DNA of 38,794 nt, taken from IMG/VR virus record IMGVR_UViG_3300048588_000079, positions 1 to 38,794 of that record; one strand, 5' to 3'. The notes below the pieces were generated by a model, which was not told the origin of the DNA, did no database searches, and worked only from the letters and a program-made list of their open reading frames with translations. This stretch comes from a virus. Positions 1-6,463 of this stretch are shown in pieces; the stretch's first letter is position 1; every line of letters starts with the position of its first letter. Both the position numbers and the translations under genes were made by a program.

Positions 1-144
1 CCGCGCATCGCCATAGACCCGCGCATCGCCATAGACCTGCGCATTGCCATAGACCCACGCATTGCCATAGACCTGCGCATCGCCATAGACCCGCGCATTG
101 CCATAGACCTGCGCATTGCCAGAGACCCACGCATTGCCAGAGAC
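1..144. repeat. 18-bp tandem array, left part (8 units)
   Basis: Eight contiguous 18-bp units continue from 14 units at the other end of the window (38543-38794), giving 22 in all. Units differ at a few fixed positions only: CAG/CGG/TGG at the sixth codon, AAT/GAT at the fourth, and TAT or TCT at the second. The window starts exactly on a unit boundary. Confidence 0.95.
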
Positions 145-294
145 CTGCAAATTTTCTTCGCGCTCAATCCATCCGCCAACGTCACCAGCGACGACCCCGG
201 TTGCAGCAATGGTAGCAACAGCCCGAATGCGATTGAGGGTAACACCAAAGACAACTTTAGTTTCTCCGGTAAATTCGTATTTTGCGTTAGCCAC
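1..294 (-). CDS. VYGNAx hexad-repeat protein, N-terminal part (crosses the contig junction)
   Basis: This is the N-terminal 98 codons of a protein of about 262 residues that continues in frame from base 38794 down to 38300. After a conserved-looking opening (MANAKYEFTGETKV) and the segment GGWIEREENLQ come eight V-[YS]-G-[ND]-A-[QRW] hexads. The hexad fits the left-handed beta-helix rule (aliphatic at i, small at i+4), so a prism-like stacked helix is expected. I chose the GTG at 292-294 because AAGGAGG lies six bases upstream. The ATG two codons earlier touches that Shine-Dalgarno and is a poor start. It belongs to the leftward unit, downstream of the gene at 325-705. The function is unknown; similar repeat proteins are common in phages and no enzymatic residues are evident. 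Confidence 0.8.
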   Translation of the reverse strand, partial: MANAKYEFTGETKVVFGVTLNRIRAVATIAATGVVAGDVGGWIEREENLQVSGNAWVSGNAQVYGNARVYGDAQVYGNAWVYGNAQVYGDARVYGDAR

Positions 295-324
295 GGGCAT
301 CCTCCTTAAGTGCTTGACGGGCCA

Positions 325-705
325 TCAAAACAGAATGTCGGCTGTTTTTGGAGAGGCATCGGCTTCCCCAGCCATGCTGCCATCGGGGCCTATAAGAACG
401 TCAACAAGTTCAACGGTGACATTCCCGCCGCTATCTTGCAGCAACGCACCCGCACTTTCGGCTTCGTATTTTGTAGCGTGATAGGAAACGGCGTCAGGAA
501 AGCCCGTCAACTTACCAGTAAGGCGGTAGCGTTCTTCGCGCTCAAACGGAGCCTCAACCAAAACTTCAAGGCCTTTTGTGTAGTTTTCGCCTTTGCGGAT
601 ACGCAACTTGCCGAGCACAATCTCAACAACCTGTTTGTCAACAGTGACAAATTCGATGCCTTCGATGCCAGTTTCGGCGGCAGTCTTTATGCTTTTCAAA
701 ATCAT
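325..705 (-). CDS. hypothetical early protein, 126 aa
   Basis: I do not recognise this protein. The start is the ATG at 703-705, preceded at eight bases by AAGGAG; longer upstream readings have no such site. It is predicted soluble, with mixed alternating beta-like segments (TGIEGIEFVTVDKQVVEIVLGK broken by charged turns) and an acidic C-terminal half. It lies 24 bp upstream of the hexad-repeat gene and just after the gene at 711-878, in the leftward operon that begins at the promoter near 1249. Confidence 0.75.
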   Translation of the reverse strand: MILKSIKTAAETGIEGIEFVTVDKQVVEIVLGKLRIRKGENYTKGLEVLVEAPFEREERYRLTGKLTGFPDAVSYHATKYEAESAGALLQDSGGNVTVELVDVLIGPDGSMAGEADASPKTADILF

Positions 706-710
706 TTCAT

Positions 711-878
711 TTACTCCTTCGTGAGTGCTTCGGCGTGTTGCCGTTCCATCCGCTCCCGCATCCTGCGAGCCAGTATTGCGTCGGGATGTTTGGCAGCGTG
801 AAAGCGGGCTATCAGTGCAGCCCATTGGGGAGCGTTCTTAGCCTCTACTTCTGCGATGATTTGTTGAGCGCGGGTCAT
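711..878 (-). CDS. small charged helical protein, 55 aa
   Basis: This small gene begins MTRAQQIIAEVEAK and is rich in Arg, Glu and Ala, suggesting one or two amphipathic helices. Its ATG (876-878) overlaps the TGA of the upstream gene in an ATGA arrangement, which supports translational coupling. Its last codons carry the Shine-Dalgarno (AAGGAG) of the next gene. Function unknown. Confidence 0.7.
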   Translation of the reverse strand: MTRAQQIIAEVEAKNAPQWAALIARFHAAKHPDAILARRMRERMERQHAEALTKE

Positions 879-1195
879 GCTACGCACTCCGCAAACTTGG
901 CTTCAATCAGGCTTTCAAGGCTGGGCGTTTCAGCTTCGGCACTTTCCCAAGCATCGTCATCACCGTCATTGGAATAGGCCACCATCAGGTCGTGGACATA
1001 ATCATCGCGCCACCCGTTCAGGTTAGCTTCGATAGCGTCAATGCGGTCGCATACAGCCTTGGTGGCTGGCATGGTGTGAAGCTGTACCAGTTCGGCAATC
1101 AGGGCCGTGTGGGGCTTGTGCCAATCGCGCGCGTCAAGTTCTGCCGCGTCGGTGGTTTGCTGTTTGATTGCTTTGTAAAAGTCAGATGCGAACAT
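875..1195 (-). CDS. first gene of the leftward operon, hypothetical, 106 aa
   Basis: This is the first gene after the leftward promoter. It has a proper leader of about 20 bases with AAGGAG eight bases before the ATG, unlike the rightward gene opposite. The protein is acidic (a GDDDAWESAEAE stretch) with a mid-section containing Cys, His and Trp; I do not recognise it. As the promoter-proximal gene it is a candidate early regulator or host-takeover protein, but only its position supports that. Confidence 0.75.
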   Translation of the reverse strand: MFASDFYKAIKQQTTDAAELDARDWHKPHTALIAELVQLHTMPATKAVCDRIDAIEANLNGWRDDYVHDLMVAYSNDGDDDAWESAEAETPSLESLIEAKFAECVA

Positions 1196-1221
1196 CGCCT
1201 GTCTCCTTGTTTGTTGCCCAC

Positions 1222-1249
1222 AGAATACACCGGCAGAAAACTATGTCAA
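1222..1249 (-). promoter_or_regulatory. leftward early promoter
   Basis: On the minus strand TTGACA (1249-1244) and TATTCT (1227-1222) are separated by 16 bp, a good sigma70-like match. Transcription would begin at about 1215 and give a 20-nt leader with a Shine-Dalgarno before the gene at 1195. The -35 box lies in the left arm of the inverted repeat 1243-1290. Confidence 0.75.
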
Positions 1250-1290
1250 GCGCCTATTTTGCACTTTGCGCAATTAAATAGCGTTGACAT
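1243..1290. promoter_or_regulatory. divergent operator: two inverted arms over both -35 boxes
   Basis: The left arm (1243-1259) read on the minus strand is AAATAGGCGCTTGACAT and the right arm (1276-1290) on the plus strand is AAATAGCGTTGACAT. The arms match except for two single-base gaps. Between them, at 1266-1273, is the perfect palindrome TTGCGCAA. Because the arms overlap the -35 elements of two divergent promoters, a shared repressor or activator could switch between the arms. The HTH protein at 1319 is the obvious candidate binder; this is inference. Confidence 0.6.
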
Positions 1291-1313
1291 GGTAAAAGTT
1301 GTGGGCCTATATA
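1284..1313 (+). promoter_or_regulatory. rightward early promoter, apparently leaderless
   Basis: TTGACA at 1284-1289 and TATATA at 1308-1313 are 18 bp apart. The expected transcription start, six to seven bases after the -10, coincides with the ATG at 1319, and no Shine-Dalgarno fits between them. The mRNA would therefore begin at or next to the start codon, as for lambda cI transcribed from PRM. Confidence 0.75.
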
Positions 1314-1318
1314 GCGCC

Positions 1319-1504
1319 ATGACAAACGAAATCCTTAGCAAAATCGAAGTGCGGGCGCTTAATATCCCGATTGACATTACAGCGCTTTGCATTGCTTCCG
1401 GGGTTGCCCCGTCAACGGTTTCGCGCTGGCGCTCTGGTAAAAAGCCGCGCGCGCAGACATTGAACAAGCTTTATCGCAAGCTTGACGAGTTGGAAGCCCA
1501 ATGA
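1319..1504 (+). CDS. Cro/repressor-like HTH regulator, 61 aa
   Basis: This short basic protein has a helix-turn-helix at roughly residues 18-45, with the core ITALCIASGVAPSTVSRW followed by the basic SGKKPRAQTLNKL typical of Cro/C1 domains. It is only the DNA-binding domain, with no dimerisation or cleavage domain, as in Cro-size proteins. The ATG at 1319 is the likely transcription start of its own promoter. It is the first rightward gene and is followed by a strong terminator, the arrangement of cro and tR in lambdoid phages. It probably binds the inverted arms at 1243-1290; this is inferred from position and fold. Confidence 0.8.
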   Translation: MTNEILSKIEVRALNIPIDITALCIASGVAPSTVSRWRSGKKPRAQTLNKLYRKLDELEAQ

Positions 1505-1550
1505 ATACCCGCGCTGCAAATGACTGCTCCGGTCGCGGCGATGGAAGACT

Positions 1551-1598
1551 GACTGTCCCGTCTGCGGGTCGCTCTGGTTCGGGCGGGACAGTCTTTTT
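1551..1598 (+). terminator. rho-independent terminator after the Cro-like gene
   Basis: GACTGTCCCG (1551-1560) pairs perfectly with CGGGACAGTC (1584-1593) around a 23-nt loop and is followed by five T. It acts on rightward transcription only. All downstream early genes lie beyond it, so either readthrough, antitermination or another promoter must feed them. Confidence 0.8.
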
Positions 1599-1682
1599 CG
1601 ACATTATAAAAATGAGGCTGGAATATATCCCGCCAGGTCAGGTCGCAAAGCAATGGAGCAATATTCACAAAGGAGCGTCAAC

Positions 1683-2021
1683 ATGAACGAACTACTGATT
1701 TACGGAGGCGTATCATTTGCCTTTGCTGCTGGCTGGGCCTTTCGCGCCTATGCCAAAACACCGAGCGACGAAGGCTATTGGGAAGCCATTGCCGAGCGTA
1801 ACGAAAAGCTGGCAACTGATAACTGGAATCGCTTCATCGACGCCTGCAAGGAATGCAACGCAATCGAGGAAGATTACCAAGAGGCGCTGGCAAGCAATCG
1901 CCGCCTGACTGATGTTCTTCAATGCAAAAACGAACGCCTAGAGCGCATTGCCGAAAAGGGCCGCACAAGCAAGTCGGGTGCTGCTGTGCATCTGGCCAAG
2001 ATTGCTGAAGGCGTCGCCTAG
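1683..2021 (+). CDS. membrane-anchored coiled-coil protein, 112 aa
   Basis: An N-terminal hydrophobic segment (residues 3-22) is followed by a long Glu/Lys/Arg-rich helical stretch with several Cys, so the protein is probably anchored in the inner membrane with a cytoplasmic coiled coil. The start is supported by AAAGGAG seven bases upstream. Its stop TAG overlaps the GTG of the next gene. I do not recognise a family, and with no lysis gene nearby it is unlikely to be a spanin. Confidence 0.7.
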   Translation: MNELLIYGGVSFAFAAGWAFRAYAKTPSDEGYWEAIAERNEKLATDNWNRFIDACKECNAIEEDYQEALASNRRLTDVLQCKNERLERIAEKGRTSKSGAAVHLAKIAEGVA

Positions 2022-2176
2022 TGTTCCGCAAAGCAATCGCAACCGTCAAGCTATCCTTGACACTTCGCCGTCGCAAACAAGTCCGCATTGTTGAAAGCGA
2101 ACGTGTCCGGCAAGGCAAGCTGGCAGCACAGCGCGAACGGTGGGCGCAAGACCCGTTGCGGGGTGTGGCATCATGA
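2021..2176 (+). CDS. small basic protein, 51 aa, GTG start
   Basis: This reading frame begins with GTG overlapping the upstream TAG (TAGTG) and ends with a TGA overlapping the next ATG (ATGA). It is therefore bracketed by two coupling junctions, which argues that it is real. The protein is very rich in Arg and Gln with an RRRK cluster near residue 17, suggesting nucleic-acid contact. Function unknown. Confidence 0.6.
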   Translation: MFRKAIATVKLSLTLRRRKQVRIVESERVRQGKLAAQRERWAQDPLRGVAS

Positions 2177-2592
2177 GCCACTACAGCAAAATATTCAGTT
2201 CTGCGCCTGTAAACGCAACAGCGGCTAAAGTAGCCTCGCGCTCCGGTGTGCAATGGAGTCCTGAAAAGGATTTAGACAAGCCGTGGCAAGTCCGCAGCGA
2301 TGCGCCGTTGCCTACGCGGCCTTTCCGTGGGCCACCCGAAAACGATATGACTGGCGACCGAAAAGGTCGTCTTACGATTATTGGCCAATCCCACACTGCC
2401 AGATGCAGCAACGGAAAGGGCAGCGCATGGGTGGTAAGGTGCACTTGCGGATATTACGAAATCCGCCGCATTCAGACTTGGAAAAAGCTTCCGCCTGAAA
2501 GAGCGATGTGCACTCACTGCGATTATCTGGAAGAAATGAAGCGCGGGAATACCGTCCCAAATCACATGAAGGCGGTGCGCAATCATGTATGA
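2173..2592 (+). CDS. putative zinc-ribbon protein, 139 aa
   Basis: The start ATG overlaps the upstream TGA. The C-terminal half has C-x-C (VRCTCGYYE) and, about 25 residues later, C-x2-C (AMCTHCDY), which together would make a four-Cys zinc ribbon. The N-terminal half is Pro-rich and probably unstructured. The domain resembles short phage zinc-finger proteins that bind nucleic acid. It is an early gene between two unknown genes. Confidence 0.65.
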   Translation: MSHYSKIFSSAPVNATAAKVASRSGVQWSPEKDLDKPWQVRSDAPLPTRPFRGPPENDMTGDRKGRLTIIGQSHTARCSNGKGSAWVVRCTCGYYEIRRIQTWKKLPPERAMCTHCDYLEEMKRGNTVPNHMKAVRNHV

Positions 2593-2917
2593 GGCACCTT
2601 CAACAGCAACCGCGCTCGCTCGCTATCTGGCAACCTATCTCACGGATGACAGTGCAATCCTTGCGCATGTAAAGCATCGCTTCGGCGTTAGCTTCGACAA
2701 AGAAGACATTGCTAAAATGCGCGCATCCCTGCCCCGCAAATATCTGCAAGGGCAGGGCAAGCCTTCAGCTTGGGATTCCAAAAAGGACACCGACTTTCGC
2801 GGGCCGAAACCACGGCGCGACGATCCGCTTTTGAAAGCCCTGATAAAGCATCACCCCCGCATAGTCGCACAGTTGCAGGCCAATCATGTTGCAAAATACG
2901 GGAGAGCCGCACAGTGA
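2585..2917 (+). CDS. hypothetical early protein, 110 aa
   Basis: I do not recognise this protein. The N-terminal 55 residues look helical and could include an HTH-like unit (around GVSFDKEDIAKMRAS); the C-terminal half is basic. It overlaps the upstream gene by 8 bp, and its TGA overlaps the GTG of the DnaA-domain gene. It could be a partner of that replication protein, but this is inferred from coupling only. Confidence 0.65.
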   Translation: MYEAPSTATALARYLATYLTDDSAILAHVKHRFGVSFDKEDIAKMRASLPRKYLQGQGKPSAWDSKKDTDFRGPKPRRDDPLLKALIKHHPRIVAQLQANHVAKYGRAAQ

Positions 2918-3195
2918 CAACATCCGAACAAATCGGCTTGATAGCAATGCGCTACGGTGTAACCCGTCATGATGTATTGAGCCGCAACCGCAACCGCAAA
3001 GTCGTGAATGCTCGCCAGCATTGTTACTGGCACTTCAGGGAGCGCGGCAACAGCTACCCGGCGATTGCCCGCATCATGCGCATCGATGACCACACGACCG
3101 TAATGCACGGACGCAAGATGCACATGCTACGCAATGGAATTACTGAAGGCTTAAAGGTTCCCAAGCTGGCTGGATATTCGGAGGGCTTGGTGTGA
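2914..3195 (+). CDS. free-standing DnaA domain IV-like DNA-binding protein, 93 aa
   Basis: The whole protein aligns by eye with the C-terminal DNA-binding domain of DnaA. It has an N-terminal helix (IGLIAMRYGVTRHDVLS), the ARQHCYWHF segment, an HTH (SYPAIARIM) and DDHTTVMHG where DnaA has RDHTTVLHA. There is no AAA+ ATPase domain, so it cannot initiate replication alone. It could bind DnaA boxes or displace host DnaA. The GTG start overlaps the upstream TGA (GTGA), and its own TGA overlaps the GTG of the resolvase gene. A one-mismatch DnaA box (CTATCCACA) lies just downstream at about 3209. Confidence 0.8.
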   Translation: MTTSEQIGLIAMRYGVTRHDVLSRNRNRKVVNARQHCYWHFRERGNSYPAIARIMRIDDHTTVMHGRKMHMLRNGITEGLKVPKLAGYSEGLV

Positions 3196-3539
3196 TAATC
3201 GAACTGCCCTATCCACACAAAGACCTATGGCCAAATGGCCGCGCTCATTGGGGCGCAAAGTCTGCGCAGACCAAGAAGCATCGCGCATGGGCCTTTGCTG
3301 CCATGAAAGAAGTCTTGCCGGTGTGTTTCAAGCATAACGGCGAGCGCGTTCCCATAAGGCTCACAGTAAGCGCCAAGGCAACAGGTCCGCTTCCCGACAA
3401 GGACAACTGCCTAGCCGCTGCCAAGGCTTATCTGGACGGTTTTGCGGACGCTCTAGGCATTAACGACAGCATGTTTGACCCGCAGCCAGTGCATTTCGCG
3501 GGGCGGCGCTCGAACTTTGTTTTTGAGGTGGGCGAGTGA
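3192..3539 (+). CDS. rusA: RusA-like Holliday junction resolvase, 115 aa
   Basis: The protein opens with IELPYPHKDLWPNGRAHW, as RusA family members do. It carries the Asp-rich catalytic region PDKDNCLAAAKAYLDG at residues about 72-87, then DALGINDSMFD. The length (115) is normal for RusA. The enzyme cuts four-way junctions and would resolve recombination intermediates or branched DNA before packaging. It is coupled by GTGA to genes on both sides and would work with the Rad52-like annealase and SSB of the other arm. Confidence 0.88.
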   Translation: MIIELPYPHKDLWPNGRAHWGAKSAQTKKHRAWAFAAMKEVLPVCFKHNGERVPIRLTVSAKATGPLPDKDNCLAAAKAYLDGFADALGINDSMFDPQPVHFAGRRSNFVFEVGE

Positions 3540-4216
3540 GCAATCCCGTTATCATAGGCAATGCCCAACTATTTCTAGGCGATTGCAGGGATATTTTGCC
3601 GACGCTTGGCAAGGTTGACGCTGTTGTGACTGACCCGCCTTATGGGATTGGTGTTGACGTTACCATGGCAAAACAAAGCGGCACGAAATACGGCAAAGCG
3701 GCTGCTGCCAAGCGCCATTACGAAGCCACCGATTGGGATAGTGCGCCGCCTAGTGACAAACTGATTGCGTCCGTGGTTGCGGCTGCAAAGTGGTCTGTTG
3801 TTTTTGGCGGCAATTATTTTGGCCTACCCGCAAGCCGGTGCTGGCTTGTTTGGGATAAAGAAAACGGCAGCAACGCTTTCGCCGATGCCGAACTCGCATG
3901 GACAAACTTAGATAAGCCCGTCCGCATCAAGCGCCATATGTGGAACGGGATGCTTCGCAAGGGGCAAGAGGAGCGCAGCGAACACCCAACGCAAAAGCCG
4001 CTTGGTGTCATGCTATGGGCAATCGACCAAATACCTGAAGCGCAAACCATCCTAGACCCCTTCATGGGCAGCGGCACAACGGGCGTTGCAGCCGTTCAGA
4101 TGGGCCGCAAGTTCATCGGTATCGAAAGGGAGCAAAAGTATTTCGACATAGCGTGTTCAAGAATTGAGCAGGCACAGCGGCAAGGTGATCTTTTTATTGA
4201 AGGAGTCGTGGCATGA
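3536..4216 (+). CDS. DNA N6-adenine methyltransferase (beta-type motif order)
   Basis: The catalytic motif TDPPYGIG is at residues 32-39 and the AdoMet-binding motif DPFMGSGTTG is near residue 174. Motif IV before motif I is the beta-class arrangement. The length (226) is typical of orphan phage methylases. It transfers methyl groups to adenine N6 and may protect phage DNA from host restriction or cell-cycle (CcrM-like) control. No cognate restriction enzyme is recognised, although an HNH nuclease gene follows with an ATGA overlap. Target sequence unknown. Confidence 0.88.
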   Translation: MSNPVIIGNAQLFLGDCRDILPTLGKVDAVVTDPPYGIGVDVTMAKQSGTKYGKAAAAKRHYEATDWDSAPPSDKLIASVVAAAKWSVVFGGNYFGLPASRCWLVWDKENGSNAFADAELAWTNLDKPVRIKRHMWNGMLRKGQEERSEHPTQKPLGVMLWAIDQIPEAQTILDPFMGSGTTGVAAVQMGRKFIGIEREQKYFDIACSRIEQAQRQGDLFIEGVVA

Positions 4217-4782
4217 AAAAATGCAAGCGCTGCCTATCCGAAAAGCCTTTCACAGCATTTCGTGCCGATCCCCGTTATAAAGATGGCTTCGGGTCATGGT
4301 GCGTTGGATGTCATCGACAGAGAAATTCGGAATGGGCGAAGCAGAACAGAGAACGCCTTTCGCAAAAGGCTTCGGACTGGCGCACTTCAAATTTAGAACT
4401 AGCGCGGGAAGTTAATCGGAACTTTAAGAACCGAAATAAAGCGAAGTTGCGGGATGACCACGCCGCATGGGCCAAGGCCAATGCCGACAAGCGCAGGGCC
4501 TCGACGTCAAAACGCAAGGCTGCAAAATTGCGGGCAATTCCTAAGTGGGCAAATAATAAAGCAATAGCGGAAATCTATAAGGATGCAGCCCACCGCGAAG
4601 GGCGCTGGCACGTTGACCACATAGTGCCACTGCAAAGCGAATGGGTTTCGGGGCTTCATTGCGAAGCTAACCTACAAATAATTCCAGCATCGGATAACGA
4701 AAGTAAGCGGAATTTTTGGTGGCCTCAAATGTTTGAGGATGCTCAACGTCAAGGCGACATGTTCATAGGAAGCGCGGCATGA
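4213..4782 (+). CDS. HNH endonuclease with N-terminal zinc ribbon, 189 aa
   Basis: An N-terminal C-x2-C ... C-x2-C ribbon (CKRCLSEKPF; WCVGCHRQ) is followed by a long Lys/Arg/Asn-rich helical linker and a C-terminal HNH motif. The motif comprises WHVDHIVPLQSEWVSGLH, then NLQIIPASDN and KRN. This is the architecture of phage-borne free-standing HNH nucleases. The gene overlaps the methylase stop and the initiator start by ATGA, so it sits cleanly in the early operon. It could be a homing nuclease or a DNA-processing enzyme. A second protein with the same ribbon lies at 35810-36256. Confidence 0.85.
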   Translation: MKKCKRCLSEKPFTAFRADPRYKDGFGSWCVGCHRQRNSEWAKQNRERLSQKASDWRTSNLELAREVNRNFKNRNKAKLRDDHAAWAKANADKRRASTSKRKAAKLRAIPKWANNKAIAEIYKDAAHREGRWHVDHIVPLQSEWVSGLHCEANLQIIPASDNESKRNFWWPQMFEDAQRQGDMFIGSAA

Positions 4783-5531
4783 GCGTCGCGCTAATGACAG
4801 AAGTATGGAAGATTAATTTGCCCGCCAGCGAAAAACTGGTGCTTCTGGCATTGGCAGACTGTGCGAATGATGAGGGTGGTTGCTGGCCTTCAATGGCAAC
4901 CCTGACGAAGAAATGCAGCAAGGGAGAGCGCACTGTTCAGGCGGCGATAAAAGCGCTTGTTGATGCAGGGCATTTGACCCGCAAAGAGCGTCTTGGGAAG
5001 GGGTGTTTCTACACTGTCCACCCCCGCAATAATTGCACCCCCGCAGAAACCGCACCCCCGCAGAAATTGACGCAGACCCCCGCAGAAATTGCGGACAAAC
5101 CATCAAGAACCATCAATGTTGATAAAGCTAACGCTTTACCAACTAAGCGCGCGAGCGTTCCTGCAATGCCTGAAGGCGTTGAGTTGAATGTTTGGAATGA
5201 CTTTCTGGAACTTCGGAAAGCCAAACGCGCACCCCTTAGCAATACCGCACTGGCTGCAATCGAACGCGAAGCCGCACTAGCTGGCTGGTCGCTAAACGAC
5301 GCGCTGGCCGAATGCGCCGCAAGAGGGTGGCAGGGTTTCAAAGCAGATTGGGTAAAGGAACGATCAAACAATGGCACAGCAAATCGGTCAAATCATCAAA
5401 ATGGAGCGCCCCGCGACGGTTTCGCGGCAGTCTTGCGAGACGTTGGAAGTCGAGAAGCTGCTTTCGGCCCCGCTAGTGACGATGGAGGATTGCGACCGCT
5501 TGCGCCAAATGGCCTTATCGCTTCCTGCTGA
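4779..5531 (+). CDS. lambda O-like replication initiator, 250 aa
   Basis: Residues 1-80 form a winged helix-turn-helix of the phage replication type (SEKLVLLALADCANDEGGC, then a recognition region ending YTVHPRN). Residues 81-104 are a low-complexity linker coded by four iterons. Residues about 125-185 match the C-terminal domain of O-like proteins (WNDFLELRKAK ... GWQGFKADW). In lambda, O binds iterons inside its own gene and recruits the P-helicase complex; the same layout is seen here. The last 160 bases overlap the next gene in another frame. No ATPase motif is present, so it is not a helicase. Confidence 0.8.
   Translation: MSVALMTEVWKINLPASEKLVLLALADCANDEGGCWPSMATLTKKCSKGERTVQAAIKALVDAGHLTRKERLGKGCFYTVHPRNNCTPAETAPPQKLTQTPAEIADKPSRTINVDKANALPTKRASVPAMPEGVELNVWNDFLELRKAKRAPLSNTALAAIEREAALAGWSLNDALAECAARGWQGFKADWVKERSNNGTANRSNHQNGAPRDGFAAVLRDVGSREAAFGPASDDGGLRPLAPNGLIASC
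5020..5090. repeat. four iterons inside the initiator gene: probable replication origin
   Basis: ACCCCCGCA begins at 5020, 5037, 5054 and 5076. Copies 2-4 continue GAAA, and copies 3 and 4 are identical over 15 bases. Spacing is 17, 17 and 22 bp. The block sits where lambda carries its O-binding iterons. It is followed by an A/T-richer stretch (about 5095-5150) with a small AAAGC/GCTTT hairpin. Confidence 0.75.
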
Positions 5532-5973
5532 ACTTGAATTAGCCGCGCCACAGGAAATTGCTCGCCAGCTTGAATTTATCGCAGCAACCCTGCCAGCCAA
5601 AAACATCGACGAGGAAGGCGGGCAAAAGCGGTTTGCGGTCTATGTCCGGTTGCTTGGCGGTTACAGCAAGGCGGCGTTGTCATACATGACTGAACAGGCT
5701 TGCCGTGAACTGGATTGGTTCCCGACGCCCCGCCAGTGCCTGCACTATCTCAATCAATATAACCCGGCCCCGACGATCCGTGACAGGGCGTTGAGCAAGT
5801 GTCAGCACTTCACGCAAAGTAAGTTTGAAGAATGGCTATCTGAATTGCGCTGTTCGCAGGTCGAGCAAAGCCAGATCGACGACAAGCCCGAACGGTGGCG
5901 GCGCATTGCCGAAGTGCAAACGCTTTTGCGTCGAACTGAAACAGGTGGCTATGTCCAGCGCGCCAAAGCCTAG
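5371..5973 (+). CDS. putative P-like replication partner, 200 aa
   Basis: The gene follows the O-like initiator in the position of a helicase loader (lambda P). The sequence is helical, with DEEGGQKRFAVYVRLLGGYS and a tryptophan-containing segment RELDWFPTPRQCLHYL, a type of motif found in P-like proteins of other phages. It overlaps the initiator by 161 bp in a different frame. The chosen ATG has AAGGA eleven bases upstream. Internal starts at 5482 or 5509 would cut the overlap to 50 or 23 bp, so the N-terminus is uncertain. The helicase-loading role is inferred from position. Confidence 0.65.
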   Translation: MAQQIGQIIKMERPATVSRQSCETLEVEKLLSAPLVTMEDCDRLRQMALSLPAELELAAPQEIARQLEFIAATLPAKNIDEEGGQKRFAVYVRLLGGYSKAALSYMTEQACRELDWFPTPRQCLHYLNQYNPAPTIRDRALSKCQHFTQSKFEEWLSELRCSQVEQSQIDDKPERWRRIAEVQTLLRRTETGGYVQRAKA

Positions 5974-6124
5974 CCCCAAAGACCCCGCTCTATCCCGCCT
6001 CATTGGAGACATCACGGTGCGCAAAATGACTAAAGCCCAGATACTCGAACACTACAAGCAAGGCCGATATGCAGGGGCCAGTGACGCGCATGTTTCCGGT
6101 TACGTGAAGGAGCATTTTAAATGA
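5951..6124 (+). CDS. small basic protein, 57 aa
   Basis: The ATG lies within the end of the upstream gene, and the TGA overlaps the next ATG. The C-terminal part (MTKAQILEHYKQGRYAGAS) suggests a short helical hairpin. Basic, Pro-rich N-terminus. No family recognised. Confidence 0.6.
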   Translation: MSSAPKPSPKDPALSRLIGDITVRKMTKAQILEHYKQGRYAGASDAHVSGYVKEHFK

Positions 6125-6441
6125 TTGGCAGCACCTCTTTTTTTGCAGAGCGCCGCGACTATGCCGAGAGGATAGCCATATTTGCTCGCGTCAAGCAGGG
6201 GGAAAAATACTTCTACCCCAAGCCAACGGTTTGGGAAGAACAGGGGGGCGGTCTTTCGGTTGACGAGCCTTTGTTAATACTCGCTACGGAAGACGCACAG
6301 CGCCTTATTGACGAACTCTGGCAAGCCGGACTGCGACCGACGCAAGGCAAGCAGAGCGAAGGCGTAATGTCCGCGCAAGCAAGCCACTTGGAAGACATGC
6401 GCGCGCTGGCATTCGCCAAGCTAAACGTCACCAAGCCATAA
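6121..6441 (+). CDS. hypothetical protein, 106 aa
   Basis: This is a soluble protein of mixed structure, coupled by ATGA to the gene upstream. A region around residues 55-75 (LLILATEDAQRLIDELWQAGLRPT) and a C-terminal helical tail (HLEDMRALAFAKLNV) resemble small phage proteins of unknown role. No catalytic motif seen. Confidence 0.65.
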   Translation: MIGSTSFFAERRDYAERIAIFARVKQGEKYFYPKPTVWEEQGGGLSVDEPLLILATEDAQRLIDELWQAGLRPTQGKQSEGVMSAQASHLEDMRALAFAKLNVTKP

Positions 6442-6463
6442 CACAGCATTTGGGAGAATAGGG

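Noticed and set aside
1501-1686. 61-codon frame after the Cro-like gene
   Set aside because: It runs through the terminator stem-loop and T-run, has unlikely composition and would leave the gene at 1683 overlapped; only the ATGA overlap favours it.
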